A DNA stretch of 47,653 nucleotides from UBA10646 sp003456175 (lineage in GTDB: Bacteria > Bacteroidota > Bacteroidia > Chitinophagales > Chitinophagaceae), in NCBI GenBank assembly GCA_031976225.1, contig DALYLQ010000015.1, forward strand, positions 1-47,653. The letters are read 5' to 3'. The translations under genes and the position numbers were made by a program. Numbering within the stretch: the stretch's first letter is position 1; each line of letters begins with the position of its first letter. The notes under the pieces were generated by a model. It did not search any database and was not told the origin of the DNA. It worked only from the letters and a program-made list of their open reading frames with translations. Of this stretch, positions 1 to 8,043 are shown one piece after another.

Positions 1-31
1 TTAACAATAGCTTACGCAAATGGCTGTTCAT

Positions 32-712
32 TTAATCGGTGAGCAAATCGGGGCTGCGTGCTTGCGTACGTGCTACAGCTTGTTCGTAACGCCACTCCTC
101 AATTTTTTTGGTGTTGCCACTTAAAAGTATGTCGGGTACTTTCCATCCGTTATACTCTGCAGGACGTGTATACACGGGAGGCGCCAACAAATTATCTTGA
201 AAGCTATCAAAAAGTGCACTTGTTTCATCGTTCAAAACCCCAGGCAGTAACCTTCCAATAGCATCTACTACCACAGCGGCTGCCAGTTCGCCACCACTTA
301 ACACATAATCGCCAATGGATATTTCCATGGTTACATAAGCATCTCTAATACGTTGATCAATGCCTTTGTAGTGGCCACAAATAATCAGTAATCGCTTTTT
401 TAAACTTAAACTATTCGCTGTTTTCTGATTAAAAGTATCGCCATCGGGTGTCATATAAATAATAGCATCGTAAGTACCACCATCGGCTTGTAAGGCTTCA
501 ATTGCTTTGTGCAAAGGCTCACACATCATTACCATGCCTGCACCTCCACCGTACTGATAGTCATCTACCTGTCCGTATTCATTCACTGCCCATTTACGTA
601 AGTGATGTGTTGCTACTGTTAGTAACCCTTTCTGTTGTGCACGTTGCATAATACTGTGACTGAAAGGACTCGCCAACAAATCGGGCACTACACTTATAAT
701 ATCTATATGCAT
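32..712 (-). CDS. trmD: tRNA (guanine-N1-)-methyltransferase TrmD
   Basis: Methylates G37 of tRNAs using SAM, preventing frameshifting at the ribosome. The 226-residue product matches the family length of about 225-250. It shows the GGGxGMVM loop near residues 56-62 (GGGAGMVMM), the knot segment ICGHYKGID near 111-119, SIGDYVLSGGE near 132-142, and the C-terminal YTRPAEYNGW and LLSGN motifs. The frame stays open to 889, but the upstream 59 residues are hydrophobic and unlike the family, so the start MHIDII at 712 is chosen. Residues HLRKW are encoded by a CATTTACGTAAG variant (591-602) of the window's dispersed word. It is divergent from the DUF4870 gene, and an exact copy of the word lies 55 bp upstream of the start. 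Confidence 0.95.
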   Translation of the reverse strand: MHIDIISVVPDLLASPFSHSIMQRAQQKGLLTVATHHLRKWAVNEYGQVDDYQYGGGAGMVMMCEPLHKAIEALQADGGTYDAIIYMTPDGDTFNQKTANSLSLKKRLLIICGHYKGIDQRIRDAYVTMEISIGDYVLSGGELAAAVVVDAIGRLLPGVLNDETSALFDSFQDNLLAPPVYTRPAEYNGWKVPDILLSGNTKKIEEWRYEQAVARTQARSPDLLTD

Positions 713-766
713 ATCGCAAAAGTATTGCTCCATCAGGCACTGGCAAAATAGCCGTTTTAATGAGTA

Positions 767-780
767 CCTTACGGTAAATG
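767..780 (+). repeat. Dispersed 14-bp word, exact copy (divergent gap)
   Basis: Exact CCTTACGGTAAATG between divergent trmD and the DUF4870 gene. The gap of 713-841 holds nothing else recognised. Confidence 0.9.
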
Positions 781-841
781 ATGTATCGCTTAATAACACA
801 AGTGTTAAAAACAAGTATATTAGAAGCTCAATACTTATCAA

Positions 842-1204
842 ATGGAAGCAACAGACATCATTTATCAAGAAGATAAGCCTGCAACGCAAGACGAACGTAC
901 CACGGCTTTGCTATCACACATTTTAACTTTTGTGGTAGGTTTTTTTGCACCGCTAATCATCTATTTGTTGAAAAAAGATGAATCGAATTTTGTGAGAGCA
1001 CATGCAAGAGAATCGTTGAATTTTCAAATTAGCATCATCATTTATTCTATGATTTCTTTTGTGCTCATTTTTGCCCTTTTTGTTGGCGTACTTGGCTTTA
1101 TTGTTATTGGTATTTTATACGTGATTACTGTAATAATTGCCACCATCAAAGCTTCAGAAGGTAAGCACTACCGCTATCCCATGTGTATTCGCATTATTAA
1201 GTAA
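842..1204 (+). CDS. DUF4870 domain membrane protein
   Basis: A 120-residue protein with a polar N-terminus (about residues 1-20), then hydrophobic segments near 22-44 and 60-105 that make about three membrane spans. The signature of the family is a short loop with HARESLNFQ (about residues 71-80 region), where the conserved ARE(A/S)LNFQ text is visible. DUF4870 proteins are small inner-membrane proteins of unknown biochemical role. The stop codon ends one base before the stop codon of the convergent gene on the other strand (1206), so the two transcripts must overlap or share termination signals. No terminator is visible between them. Confidence 0.85.
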   Translation: MEATDIIYQEDKPATQDERTTALLSHILTFVVGFFAPLIIYLLKKDESNFVRAHARESLNFQISIIIYSMISFVLIFALFVGVLGFIVIGILYVITVIIATIKASEGKHYRYPMCIRIIK

Positions 1205-1205
1205 C

Positions 1206-1988
1206 TCACAAATATTCAGGCTTTAAAATGCCCTTCAGTTGTGAATAGGGTATGGTAAAGTTGATACTTCCAACAGCATAAGCGGCTATTTCATAAGGAT
1301 TATACACTACTGCTAATCCTGCTGGCGATAGCCTGAAATACTGTGAAAGCGGTATGGTTTCTCCAATAATCAACAACCCCATATCGGAAACTTTTGTGTT
1401 AGGTGGTAATTCGAGGTGCTGGGCAATGTAAGTCTGCAAAATCGGTGATAATCTTTTTTCGCCGTCGGGTACAATTACATCATTCCAAGTAAGGTTTTTG
1501 CCTTTGTTGTCAAACAAATAAATCTGCGTTACGTAGTTACCATGTGCACCACCTGAATACTCCTCTAGCGATAAGCTCAATGTGAATAAACCTTTATAAG
1601 CGTTGTACACATTGGCTTTAGCATGATAATACCATCCATGAGGTTCACTACCTATGAGTTTCATATCGTTGGCATACGATTCATACTCACGCATAAAACT
1701 ATCTAAACCAGCTCTGGCAGTATTGGCACCTCTGAAAGCCCATCTCAAGTATTGTTGTATGCTATCTGCCAGCGGCCCTTTAGTAGCAATATTCGGATAT
1801 ATAATACTTGCCTCAGCTTCGTTAGCAGTGCCACCGCTACCCTTACGGTAAATGGAATCCATCGTGAACACTAAAGAATCGGTACTTGCTACTGTGTTGT
1901 TTGTATCGGAACTTTCATTATTATTGCCACAGCCTGTTAGCACGATGGCGGCAAGGCTACATGTTATTATAAATATACTCTTGATCAT
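1206..1988 (-). CDS. Lipoprotein with DUF4163/DUF3298 (RsiV-like) domains
   Basis: A 260-residue predicted lipoprotein. MIKSIFIITCSLAAIVLTGC gives a signal peptide with an LTGC lipobox, which favours the start at 1988 over the ORF start at 2039. The body has a YHAKANVYNAYKGLFTLSL strand and the G-GAHGNY turn (SGGAHGNYVTQIY), then a C-terminal region ending PYSQLKGILKPEYL, all as in DUF3298/DUF4163 proteins that are similar to the lysozyme-sensing anti-sigma factor RsiV. No sigma-factor gene is adjacent, so a sensing role is not supported here. Residues IYRK (in SIYRKGSGG) are encoded by an exact copy of the dispersed word at 1841-1854. Confidence 0.8.
   Translation of the reverse strand: MIKSIFIITCSLAAIVLTGCGNNNESSDTNNTVASTDSLVFTMDSIYRKGSGGTANEAEASIIYPNIATKGPLADSIQQYLRWAFRGANTARAGLDSFMREYESYANDMKLIGSEPHGWYYHAKANVYNAYKGLFTLSLSLEEYSGGAHGNYVTQIYLFDNKGKNLTWNDVIVPDGEKRLSPILQTYIAQHLELPPNTKVSDMGLLIIGETIPLSQYFRLSPAGLAVVYNPYEIAAYAVGSINFTIPYSQLKGILKPEYL
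1841..1854 (+). repeat. Dispersed 14-bp word, exact copy (inside CDS)
   Basis: Exact CCTTACGGTAAATG inside the minus-strand lipoprotein gene. On the coding strand CATTTACCGTAAGG is read as part of S-I-Y-R-K-G. Confidence 0.9.
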
Positions 1989-2124
1989 GCTCAAATATTG
2001 ATACCCACAAAGAAAACCATTTGTATTGCAAAAGGGCAAAAGTTATGAACTAATTACCCTGCAAGAATGCTTCTAAATTGTTAATTCATCTTTTCGCAAC
2101 ATCTATTCTTTGTTACTTGCGTAT

Positions 2125-2799
2125 ATGACGGCTAAAACAACAAGTATGGTTCAGTGGTTATATGGAGTGTTGGCAGCCAGTTTTGTATGGATGGCTTGTG
2201 CAGAACCAAAAAGTAATCGATCTATGTTCACAGATGTACCCAAAAATGGTAAGAACCTTGATACGGCAACCTTTGCGAATGGTTGCTTTTGGTGTACCGA
2301 AGCAGTATTTCAACGCCTCGAAGGGGTTGTTAAAGTGGTAAGTGGCTATAGCGGCGGCCATGTTGAAAACCCTACCTACGAGCAAGTGTGTGAAAAAAAT
2401 ACTGGTCATGCTGAATGTTTGAGAATTTATTACGATGCTACTAAAATTAGCTTCGATGAATTGCTAGAAGTTTTCTGGAAAACACACGACCCTACCACCC
2501 CTAACCGCCAAGGCAACGATGTAGGGCCCCAATACAGAAGTGTAGTTTTTTATCATAATGAAGAGCAACGTACCAAAGCTGAGCACTATAAAGCCGAACT
2601 TGATAAAAGTGGTGCTTTTTCAAAACCCATTGTTACCACTATCGAGCCATTAAATAACTTTTATCCAGCAGAAGATTATCATCAAAACTTCTTTAATCAA
2701 AATCCAGATCAGGGTTATTGCCGATTTGTAATAAGGCCCAAAATCGAAAAATTCGAACAAGTATTCAAACATAAACTAAAGAAAAAGCCTCAACCATAA
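2125..2799 (+). CDS. msrA: Peptide-methionine (S)-S-oxide reductase MsrA, lipoprotein form
   Basis: Reduces methionine-S-sulfoxide in proteins. The active-site GCFWCTE (residues 53-59, catalytic Cys54) is present, as are GYSGG, the GHAE segment, DPTTPNRQGNDVGPQYRS, and the FYPAEDYHQNF motif. A C-terminal GYC could hold a resolving cysteine. The N-terminus carries a signal peptide ending in WMAC, so the enzyme is probably an envelope lipoprotein rather than cytosolic. The start is ATG 2125 or ATG 2146; the upstream TTG at 2110 is less likely. The last codons form the 5' arm of the terminator, and the stop codon lies in its loop. Confidence 0.93.
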   Translation: MTAKTTSMVQWLYGVLAASFVWMACAEPKSNRSMFTDVPKNGKNLDTATFANGCFWCTEAVFQRLEGVVKVVSGYSGGHVENPTYEQVCEKNTGHAECLRIYYDATKISFDELLEVFWKTHDPTTPNRQGNDVGPQYRSVVFYHNEEQRTKAEHYKAELDKSGAFSKPIVTTIEPLNNFYPAEDYHQNFFNQNPDQGYCRFVIRPKIEKFEQVFKHKLKKKPQP

Positions 2800-2811
2800 G
2801 TTGAGGCTTTT
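2783..2811 (+). terminator. Bidirectional terminator overlapping the msrA stop codon
   Basis: AAAAGCCTCAAC (2783-2794), a 5-nt loop CATAA containing the TAA stop, and GTTGAGGCTTTT (2800-2811). It serves convergent msrA and the MFS gene. The dispersed word follows immediately. Confidence 0.9.
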
Positions 2812-2825
2812 CATTTACCGTAAGG
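2812..2825 (-). repeat. Dispersed 14-bp word, exact copy (convergent gap)
   Basis: Exact CATTTACCGTAAGG followed by T, abutting the msrA/MFS terminator. Confidence 0.9.
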
Positions 2826-2842
2826 TGATAAACATCTTTTAC

Positions 2843-4126
2843 TTATCTCTTAGCCATAACGGCTTTGAGTGTTCTATATGCTAATAAAGCACTTGTAAGT
2901 GTTAGCATTGCAGCTGCTACAAATGGTGCACCCGGAAAGTTAATGGGTGCTGTTGCAGCCGTAAAAAATCCGAATAAGTTGGTCATCAGTGGCGGACCAA
3001 CAATAGCTGTTGCACTCATGAGGCTGGTTAATGCACCTTGCAATTCGCCCTGTTCATTAGCTGGTATATTATTGGAGATATAACCTTGAATAGCAGGCCC
3101 AGCAATACCACCCAAACCATAAGGAATCATAAAGGCATACATCATCCAGCCATCTGTGGCAAAAGCAAACAGGGTAAAGCCTACTGCAAAGAGTGAAAGC
3201 CCTACATAAATTGATTTTTCAACGCCTAATTTGGGCAACACCCATCGAATCAATCCACCCTGCACTAAGCCAATAACCAAGCCCACAAAACTCAAACTGT
3301 ACCCTACTTGTGCCGGCGACCAATGAAACTTATACATAGTATAAAAGCTCCAGTTACTTTGCACCGCATGACCTGAAATATGAATCAATATTAAAGAGGC
3401 AATAAGCCCCATAATAGCAGGGTGCTTACGTAAATGTTTTAGGCTACCGATTGGATTAGCTCTTACCCACTGAAACTTTCTACGATTACTCGCCGCTAAC
3501 GATTCTGGTAAAATGAAGTATCCGTACAACGCATTAACCAAGCACAGTAAAGCTGCTACTAAAAAGGGAAAACGAACGGTAATATTATCGACCCACCCAA
3601 GTACAGGAACATTGGCTGCCCAAGCTTTAAAGTTAGCACCGCTGGCAATATGCGATAATACGGAACCTAATGTTGGCCCCAATATAAAGCCTATACCAAA
3701 AGCAGCGCCAATCATACCAAAGTTTTGAGCTCTTTTTTCAGGCGTACTAACATCGGCAATGTAAGCACTTGCTGTTGTGAAACTTGCCCCTGTGAACCCT
3801 GCGATAATACGACCTACTAGTAGCCAACCTAAAGTTGGTGCAAATGCTAATAGGATATAATCAATACCAAAGCCAAGTAAGCTTAGCAATAACACAGGCC
3901 TGCGGCCATATTGGTCGCTTAGGTTACCAATGATAGGTGCACAACAAAACTGCGTGATAGCATACGCGAATGTAAGCCAGCCAGAAACCTTACTTGCTTC
4001 GCTTAAATTACCATGAATTAATTGTTCTATTAACTGTGGCATTACGGGTATAATAATGCCCAAGCCCGTCACATCTATCAACAGGGTTATAAAAATAAAC
4101 CCCATTGCTGCTGGTTTGTTTTGCAT
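2843..4126 (-). CDS. MFS transporter, TetA/TCR-like drug efflux family
   Basis: A 428-residue inner-membrane protein with 12 likely spans. The N-terminal DVTGLGIIIPVMPQL segment is typical of TetA/TCR-type 12-TMS proton antiporters. Motif A is visible as GNLSDQYGRRPVL after TM2, and the TM4-5 segment is GRIIAGFTGASF with GAAFGIGFILGP (motif C, the antiporter motif) in TM5. A substrate cannot be assigned: Bacteroidota carry many such proteins annotated as tetracycline-resistance-like without resistance. The start MQNKPAAMGF at 4126 is preferred because the 13 upstream residues are unlike the family. It is monocistronic and convergent with msrA. A CTTACGTAAATG variant (3425-3436) encodes HLRK. 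Confidence 0.85.
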   Translation of the reverse strand: MQNKPAAMGFIFITLLIDVTGLGIIIPVMPQLIEQLIHGNLSEASKVSGWLTFAYAITQFCCAPIIGNLSDQYGRRPVLLLSLLGFGIDYILLAFAPTLGWLLVGRIIAGFTGASFTTASAYIADVSTPEKRAQNFGMIGAAFGIGFILGPTLGSVLSHIASGANFKAWAANVPVLGWVDNITVRFPFLVAALLCLVNALYGYFILPESLAASNRRKFQWVRANPIGSLKHLRKHPAIMGLIASLILIHISGHAVQSNWSFYTMYKFHWSPAQVGYSLSFVGLVIGLVQGGLIRWVLPKLGVEKSIYVGLSLFAVGFTLFAFATDGWMMYAFMIPYGLGGIAGPAIQGYISNNIPANEQGELQGALTSLMSATAIVGPPLMTNLFGFFTAATAPINFPGAPFVAAAMLTLTSALLAYRTLKAVMAKR

Positions 4127-4234
4127 ACTGCAAAGTAAGCAATTACCACCCTTAACAAAATGCATCCACTAAAAAGATGATGCCTTACACCAAGGAACGA
4201 TTGCTTATTTTCGAGCCATTAAATAATACCTAGT

Positions 4235-5068
4235 ATGAGATTTATTGCCATTGTAATGTTAGCAAGCACCAGCATAGTAGCCAATGCACAAACATTAAAA
4301 CGCAACACCAAAATACCAGAAGGCTTAACCATCACTAAGATTAACCAGTCGAAAGTGACAAGCAATACTGAAATGATGGGACAAAGCATGACTAACCTCG
4401 CAGAGAATACCATGACTGCCACAATCAGTATTGCCAAGCAAGTAGATACCACAACAGAGGTTACTATTACTATCACCAAAGCAAGTGTGAAAGCTGAGGC
4501 GATGGGGCAAGCCATGGAGTATGATTCTGAAACTAAAAATGACGGACCACTTCAAGAGACTTTTGCAAACATCATCAACAAGCCAAACACCCTTTGGGTG
4601 AATAATAAAGGCTTAGTGGTTAAAACAGCTAAAAAAGGCGATGAAAATGCCGATGCTGTTCTAACTATGCTAGGTGGCAATGCTAATATGACCATTAAAG
4701 AAGGTTCACGCATTAATTTATTACTCACCTTGCCAAGCAATGAAGTTAAAGTAGGTACCAATTGGGCCGATAGCACCGAAGCCAACGGTACAAAAGAAGT
4801 TACGTTCTATACCTATGCAGGTAATGTAGGTGGTGTTGCTAAAATTGAATATCGCTCCACAATTACTCAAAAAACAAAGATGGAACGTATGGGCATGGAA
4901 ATGAACAGCGAAATGGCTGGTGTTGGTTCAGGCATTTTAGAAGTAGACCCTATAACACTACTCATCAAAAAGCGTACGGCTAAACTTACATTGAAAGGAA
5001 CCATTGAAGCAATGGGTGCAAGTATACCTACCGAAGTTGTTACAGAAATGGTTGAAACTGTTCAATAG
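4235..5068 (+). CDS. Secreted protein, DUF6263-like
   Basis: A 277-residue protein with a signal peptide MRFIAIVMLASTSIVANAQ (cleavage likely after NAQ). The mature part is rich in beta-forming Thr/Val stretches and contains TLWVNNKGLVV, LPSNEVKVGTNWADS, and a late GILEVDPITLLIKKRTAKLTLKG segment. These are the landmarks of the DUF6263 family of Bacteroidota periplasmic or surface proteins of unknown function. No enzymatic motif is visible. A TATTTTCG sequence (4206-4213) resembles the -7 box. It is followed by a strong terminator (5094-5126). Confidence 0.6.
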   Translation: MRFIAIVMLASTSIVANAQTLKRNTKIPEGLTITKINQSKVTSNTEMMGQSMTNLAENTMTATISIAKQVDTTTEVTITITKASVKAEAMGQAMEYDSETKNDGPLQETFANIINKPNTLWVNNKGLVVKTAKKGDENADAVLTMLGGNANMTIKEGSRINLLLTLPSNEVKVGTNWADSTEANGTKEVTFYTYAGNVGGVAKIEYRSTITQKTKMERMGMEMNSEMAGVGSGILEVDPITLLIKKRTAKLTLKGTIEAMGASIPTEVVTEMVETVQ

Positions 5069-5093
5069 CACTTAACGAATTAATTCGTACAGT

Positions 5094-5126
5094 AAGGAGC
5101 GCTAGAAATAGTGCTCCTTATTTTTT
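5094..5126 (+). terminator. Rho-independent terminator
   Basis: AAGGAGC...GCTCCTT stem (5094-5100 with 5113-5119; extended inward by further pairs) followed by TTTTTT at 5121-5126. It lies 26 bp after the DUF6263-like gene. Confidence 0.85.
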
Positions 5127-5141
5127 ACTCATATAGCTTAT

Positions 5142-5155
5142 CATTTACCGTAAGG
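5142..5155 (-). repeat. Dispersed 14-bp word, exact copy
   Basis: Exact CATTTACCGTAAGG in the 324-bp gap 5069-5392. That gap also holds the terminator, an imperfect hairpin built on ACCCTG/CAGGGT (5165-5192), a second word copy at 5313, and a candidate -7 box at 5362. Confidence 0.9.
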
Positions 5156-5312
5156 CAATAAAAAACCCTGCCAGATTATATCTAACAGGGTATTATGAGC
5201 AAGCAACCGATCCCAAATTTGTAGCGTTAACTCTTTGTGTTATCAAATCGTTAACAAGGTAAAAGTATAGGGTTCTAAGAAAACAAACAAATGTTCGTAA
5301 AATTTTTTTTCT

Positions 5313-5326
5313 CCTTACGGTAAATT
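5313..5326 (+). repeat. Dispersed word, one mismatch
   Basis: CCTTACGGTAAATT, 67 bp upstream of the ferredoxin start. Confidence 0.75.
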
Positions 5327-5361
5327 TTCGCTTTTGGTATATGCCAAGCCTTATTAGCAAC

Positions 5362-5369
5362 TACTTTTG
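5362..5369 (+). promoter_or_regulatory. Candidate -7 box of the ferredoxin gene
   Basis: TACTTTTG matches the Bacteroidota TAnnTTTG box, 23 bp before the start codon. A TTTTG at 5332-5336 could be the -33 element, but its spacing (25 bp) is longer than usual. Confidence 0.4.
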
Positions 5370-5392
5370 CCATCCCAAATTACAAAGCAGTT

Positions 5393-5728
5393 ATGTATAC
5401 CATCCACGTTAATTTCGAACAGAAAGGATTAGCCCCAGTTACACTTACCAATATTGCCCCAGATCAGAGCTTACTAGAAGTAATGCTCGATAACAACATT
5501 GAACTACACCATAACTGCGGTGCAGTTTGTGCTTGTAGTACTTGCCACCTTTATGTGAACCAAGGTGAAGAGCATATCGAAGAACTTAGCGACCGCGAGG
5601 AAGATTTTATTGACCGTGCGGTGAACCCACGCATCAACAGTCGCCTAGGTTGCCAGTGTGTATTACTTAACGGTAGCGGCGAAATAAGTGTTACCCTACC
5701 CGACCAAACACAATTTTTAGGAGAATAG
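5393..5728 (+). CDS. fdx: Adrenodoxin-type 2Fe-2S ferredoxin
   Basis: A 111-residue electron carrier. The cluster ligands follow the C-x5-C-x2-C...C pattern: Cys42, Cys48 and Cys51 in CGAVCACSTCHLYV, and a fourth Cys in the SRLGCQC segment near residue 88; Cys46 is an extra cysteine. This is the adrenodoxin/Isc-Fdx subtype used in iron-sulfur cluster assembly and cytochrome reduction. The next gene is iscX, which supports an Isc-like assembly role. Tandem with iscX, spaced 47 bp, with a TTACGTAA variant (5731-5742) between them. Confidence 0.9.
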   Translation: MYTIHVNFEQKGLAPVTLTNIAPDQSLLEVMLDNNIELHHNCGAVCACSTCHLYVNQGEEHIEELSDREEDFIDRAVNPRINSRLGCQCVLLNGSGEISVTLPDQTQFLGE

Positions 5729-5730
5729 TA

Positions 5731-5742
5731 CTTACGTAAATT
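5731..5742 (+). repeat. Short-form variant CTTACGTAAATT
   Basis: Lacks the central base of the dispersed word, giving the perfect palindrome TTACGTAA. It follows the ferredoxin stop codon. Confidence 0.5.
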
Positions 5743-5775
5743 ACTACCACTCAATCATCAAATAAACAAAATATC

Positions 5776-6009
5776 ATGTACGAACCACCAATATATTGGA
5801 ACGATTACGAAGACATTGCTTTAAAGTTATACGAAAAGTTCGGCGATGATTTCACCGAATCAAAAATTTATCGCGTTCGCTTCACCGATTTGTTGGAGTG
5901 GGTGTTAACCTTACCTAACTTCGAAGGCAAGCGTGAAGAATGTAACGAAGGGCACTTAGAGATGATTCAAAGTTCTTGGGTGTACGAATGGAGAGATAAC
6001 CAAAAGTAA
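5776..6009 (+). CDS. iscX: Fe-S cluster assembly regulator IscX
   Basis: A 77-residue acidic protein of the IscX (YfhJ) family. It shows the family's YWNDYEDIALKLYEKF start, RVRFTDLLEWVLTLPNFEG core and the C-terminal LEMIQSSWVYEW tail. In Escherichia coli IscX binds the cysteine desulfurase IscS and iron and tunes cluster assembly. The adjacent ferredoxin fits this. No IscS or IscU gene is in the window. Likely cotranscribed with fdx upstream and kdsC and ubiA downstream (gaps of 47, 39 and 16 bp). Confidence 0.9.
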   Translation: MYEPPIYWNDYEDIALKLYEKFGDDFTESKIYRVRFTDLLEWVLTLPNFEGKREECNEGHLEMIQSSWVYEWRDNQK

Positions 6010-6048
6010 CCTTTCGAGCAGCTAACCTAACACCAAAAACCAATAACC

Positions 6049-6570
6049 ATGAACATTTTACCAGCTTTTGCCGGTATCAAATGCTTTGTATTTGATGTAG
6101 ACGGCGTTCTTACCGATGGTAGTTTATACCTCATTGGTAATGGCATTATGGCCCGCCGCATGAACATTAAAGATGGTTATGCCTTGCAATTAGCCATTAA
6201 ACAAGGCTATCATATACTGGTAATTTCTGGAGGCGATAGTGTAGAAGTAAAAGACAGATTACGCAAACTTGGGGTGAATGAAGTGTACATGAAAGTAAGT
6301 GATAAGGTATCTGTTTTAACAGAGTGCCTCAAAAAACTAAATGTAACAAAAGAGCAAGTACTCTTCATGGGCGACGATATACCCGACTATGCCGCCATGC
6401 AAATTGCAGGCCTACACTGCTGCCCTGCCGATGCAAGTGAAGATATTAAACAAATTGCACACTATGTATCGCCAAAAGTAGGCGGAATGGGTTGTGTTAG
6501 AGATGTTATTGAAAAAGTGCTTAAGCTTAACCAACATTGGCCACTCGATACCAATATTCAGGCTCGTTAA
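6049..6570 (+). CDS. kdsC: KdsC-like HAD phosphatase (KDO-8-phosphate phosphatase)
   Basis: A 173-residue C0-type HAD hydrolase without a cap domain. Motif I is DVDGVLTDG (nucleophile Asp16, general acid Asp18), motif II is the ISGG stretch, the conserved Lys lies in the KVSDK segment, and motif IV is FMGDDIPD. In KDO synthesis for LPS it would dephosphorylate 3-deoxy-D-manno-octulosonate 8-phosphate. Related enzymes act on N-acylneuraminate 9-phosphate, and the sequence alone does not separate the two fully. It lies 39 bp after iscX and 16 bp before the prenyltransferase gene. Confidence 0.85.
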   Translation: MNILPAFAGIKCFVFDVDGVLTDGSLYLIGNGIMARRMNIKDGYALQLAIKQGYHILVISGGDSVEVKDRLRKLGVNEVYMKVSDKVSVLTECLKKLNVTKEQVLFMGDDIPDYAAMQIAGLHCCPADASEDIKQIAHYVSPKVGGMGCVRDVIEKVLKLNQHWPLDTNIQAR

Positions 6571-6586
6571 TTTTTAAATCCGTCCA

Positions 6587-7537
6587 TTGAAACATTTAAA
6601 AGCTTTTCTGCAACTCATCCGATGGCCCAACTTAGTGTTCATCGTAATTGCACAAGGATTGTTTCAATGGGCGGTTATTTTGCCCGTATACGAACATGCC
6701 CAAGTACCCGCTAATCTTGCTGGGGCAAATCTTTGGTGGCTCATGCTGGCAAGTGTTTGTATTGCAGCAGCAGGTAATATTATCAACGATTATTTCGATT
6801 TAAATATTGATAGAGTTAACAAACCTGAAAAGGTTGTTATTGATAAGTTTGTACGCCGCCGTTGGGCTATTATTTGGCATTTGCTACTCAGTGGCATAGG
6901 TATTGGTATCAGCTTTTATTTAGACACAACCTCCTCCATAGCGCTATTAGGTTGGGCCAATACCATGTGTGTAGTATTACTTTTTGTGTACTCTATTACC
7001 CTTAAGAAAAAGCTACTCATTGGTAACATAGTAATATCATTACTTACAGCTTGGGTAATACTAGTCGTTCCCTTTGCAGAAAGCAGCCAGCTATTACGTC
7101 AATCGGCTTTAGATGTTCAAAAAATAACACGACTATCGCTATTATATGGCGCTTTCGCTTTCATCATTTCTCTCATACGAGAAGTAGTAAAAGATATTGA
7201 AGATATTGATGGCGACCGCCGCTATGGTTGTAAAACCATGCCTATTGTTTGGGGCATACAAGCAAGCAAAATATTCACAGCTACTTGGTTAGTAATGCTT
7301 ATTACCACACTCATAGCAGTACAACTGTACGTACTAACATTCGGTTGGTGGCTAAGTGCATTGTACTGTGTGGTAGCCATTATTATACCTTGTCTTCAAA
7401 GCCTGATGCAACTCAAACGAGCCTTTTCACCGAACGATTTTCACGCATTAAGTTCACGTATAAAACTAGTGATGCTCACAGGTATTCTGAGCATGATGTT
7501 CTTTCGCTGGTACGTGAGCGATGTACTCTTCATGTAA
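6587..7537 (+). CDS. UbiA-family prenyltransferase
   Basis: A 316-residue inner-membrane enzyme of the UbiA superfamily. The first Asp-rich motif is NDYFDLNID (about residues 67-75), followed by RVNKPEK. The second is DIEDIDGDRRYGCKTMP. Between them are the expected helices, for about eight or nine spans in all. It transfers a polyprenyl chain from a diphosphate donor. Bacteroidota homologues are often annotated geranylgeranylglycerol-phosphate geranylgeranyltransferase or as menaquinone or heme prenyltransferases. The acceptor is not decided by the motifs. The start is TTG at 6587 (MKHLKAFLQLIRWPN), since no in-frame ATG precedes the conserved RWPN. Confidence 0.8.
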   Translation: MKHLKAFLQLIRWPNLVFIVIAQGLFQWAVILPVYEHAQVPANLAGANLWWLMLASVCIAAAGNIINDYFDLNIDRVNKPEKVVIDKFVRRRWAIIWHLLLSGIGIGISFYLDTTSSIALLGWANTMCVVLLFVYSITLKKKLLIGNIVISLLTAWVILVVPFAESSQLLRQSALDVQKITRLSLLYGAFAFIISLIREVVKDIEDIDGDRRYGCKTMPIVWGIQASKIFTATWLVMLITTLIAVQLYVLTFGWWLSALYCVVAIIIPCLQSLMQLKRAFSPNDFHALSSRIKLVMLTGILSMMFFRWYVSDVLFM

Positions 7538-7547
7538 CTACTATTTG

Positions 7548-7850
7548 TTAGTTACCAGCCCATGGCGAACCAAAAATACCCACAGCCAGCTCTGCCCATA
7601 TCAGCACTAACATCAATAGTACAAGCCCAATCCACAACCATTTTAGCGGTGAAGCTTTTACCTTACGGTAAATGAATTCGCATGCCATCCCTGTAATAAA
7701 TAGCAAGCTACCTGCAATCACAAAATCTGAAATACTCCAATTAACCTCCTTTGTTAATTGCATAGCCACTAAGGGTACTGCTAATAACAGCAATACAATA
7801 GCAGCTAACCAACCAAGTCTTTTAAAACTTATCATAGTTGTATGTTTCAT
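7548..7850 (-). CDS. Small membrane protein, unknown function
   Basis: A 100-residue protein with three likely spans (about residues 12-30, 40-57 and 68-90) and the polar loop CEFIYRKVKASPLKW between the second and third. I do not recognise a domain. The start at 7850 (MKHTTMISFKRL) is preferred over the ORF start at 7931. An exact copy of the dispersed word (7661-7674) encodes F-I-Y-R-K. The inverted pair 7942-7984 lies about 90 bp upstream. It is convergent with the UbiA gene, with 10 bp between the stop codons. Confidence 0.65.
   Translation of the reverse strand: MKHTTMISFKRLGWLAAIVLLLLAVPLVAMQLTKEVNWSISDFVIAGSLLFITGMACEFIYRKVKASPLKWLWIGLVLLMLVLIWAELAVGIFGSPWAGN
7661..7674 (+). repeat. 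Dispersed 14-bp word, exact copy (inside CDS)
   Basis: Exact CCTTACGGTAAATG inside the small membrane-protein gene. The coding strand reads F-I-Y-R-K-V. Confidence 0.9.
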
Positions 7851-7941
7851 GAGGCACAAATTTAAAAGCGCTTTGAATTTCAAAGTACAAAAGAGCAAAT
7901 TATTCGGTAAAAAAGCAATTACACTTGCCAACCATGTAAAA

Positions 7942-7984
7942 CCTTACGGTAAATGCTGGCACCGATGTTTCATTTACCGTAAGG
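7942..7984. repeat. Inverted pair of the dispersed word
   Basis: Exact CCTTACGGTAAATG (7942-7955), 15-bp spacer, exact CATTTACCGTAAGG (7971-7984). This makes a perfect 14-bp stem between katG and the small membrane-protein gene. Confidence 0.9.
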
Positions 7985-7998
7985 TATATGTATAAAAA

Positions 7999-8023
7999 AT
8001 GGGGCGGCCTTCGGCCGCCCCAT
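7999..8023 (-). terminator. katG terminator with TTC triloop
   Basis: ATGGGGCGGCC, loop TTC, GGCCGCCCCAT. On the minus strand a TTTTTT run follows, which suits the katG stop at 8044. Confidence 0.9.
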
Positions 8024-8043
8024 ACATTCAACTATATTCATCG

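Noticed and set aside
1..31. CTTACGCAAATG near the left edge (11-22)
   Set aside because: Resembles the short form with one substitution, but the context is cut by the window edge. Not counted.
5165..5192. ACCCTG...CAGGGT hairpin in the 5069-5392 gap as a terminator
   Set aside because: The stem is interrupted, its T-run is on the minus strand and no minus-strand gene feeds it. Left as an unassigned hairpin.
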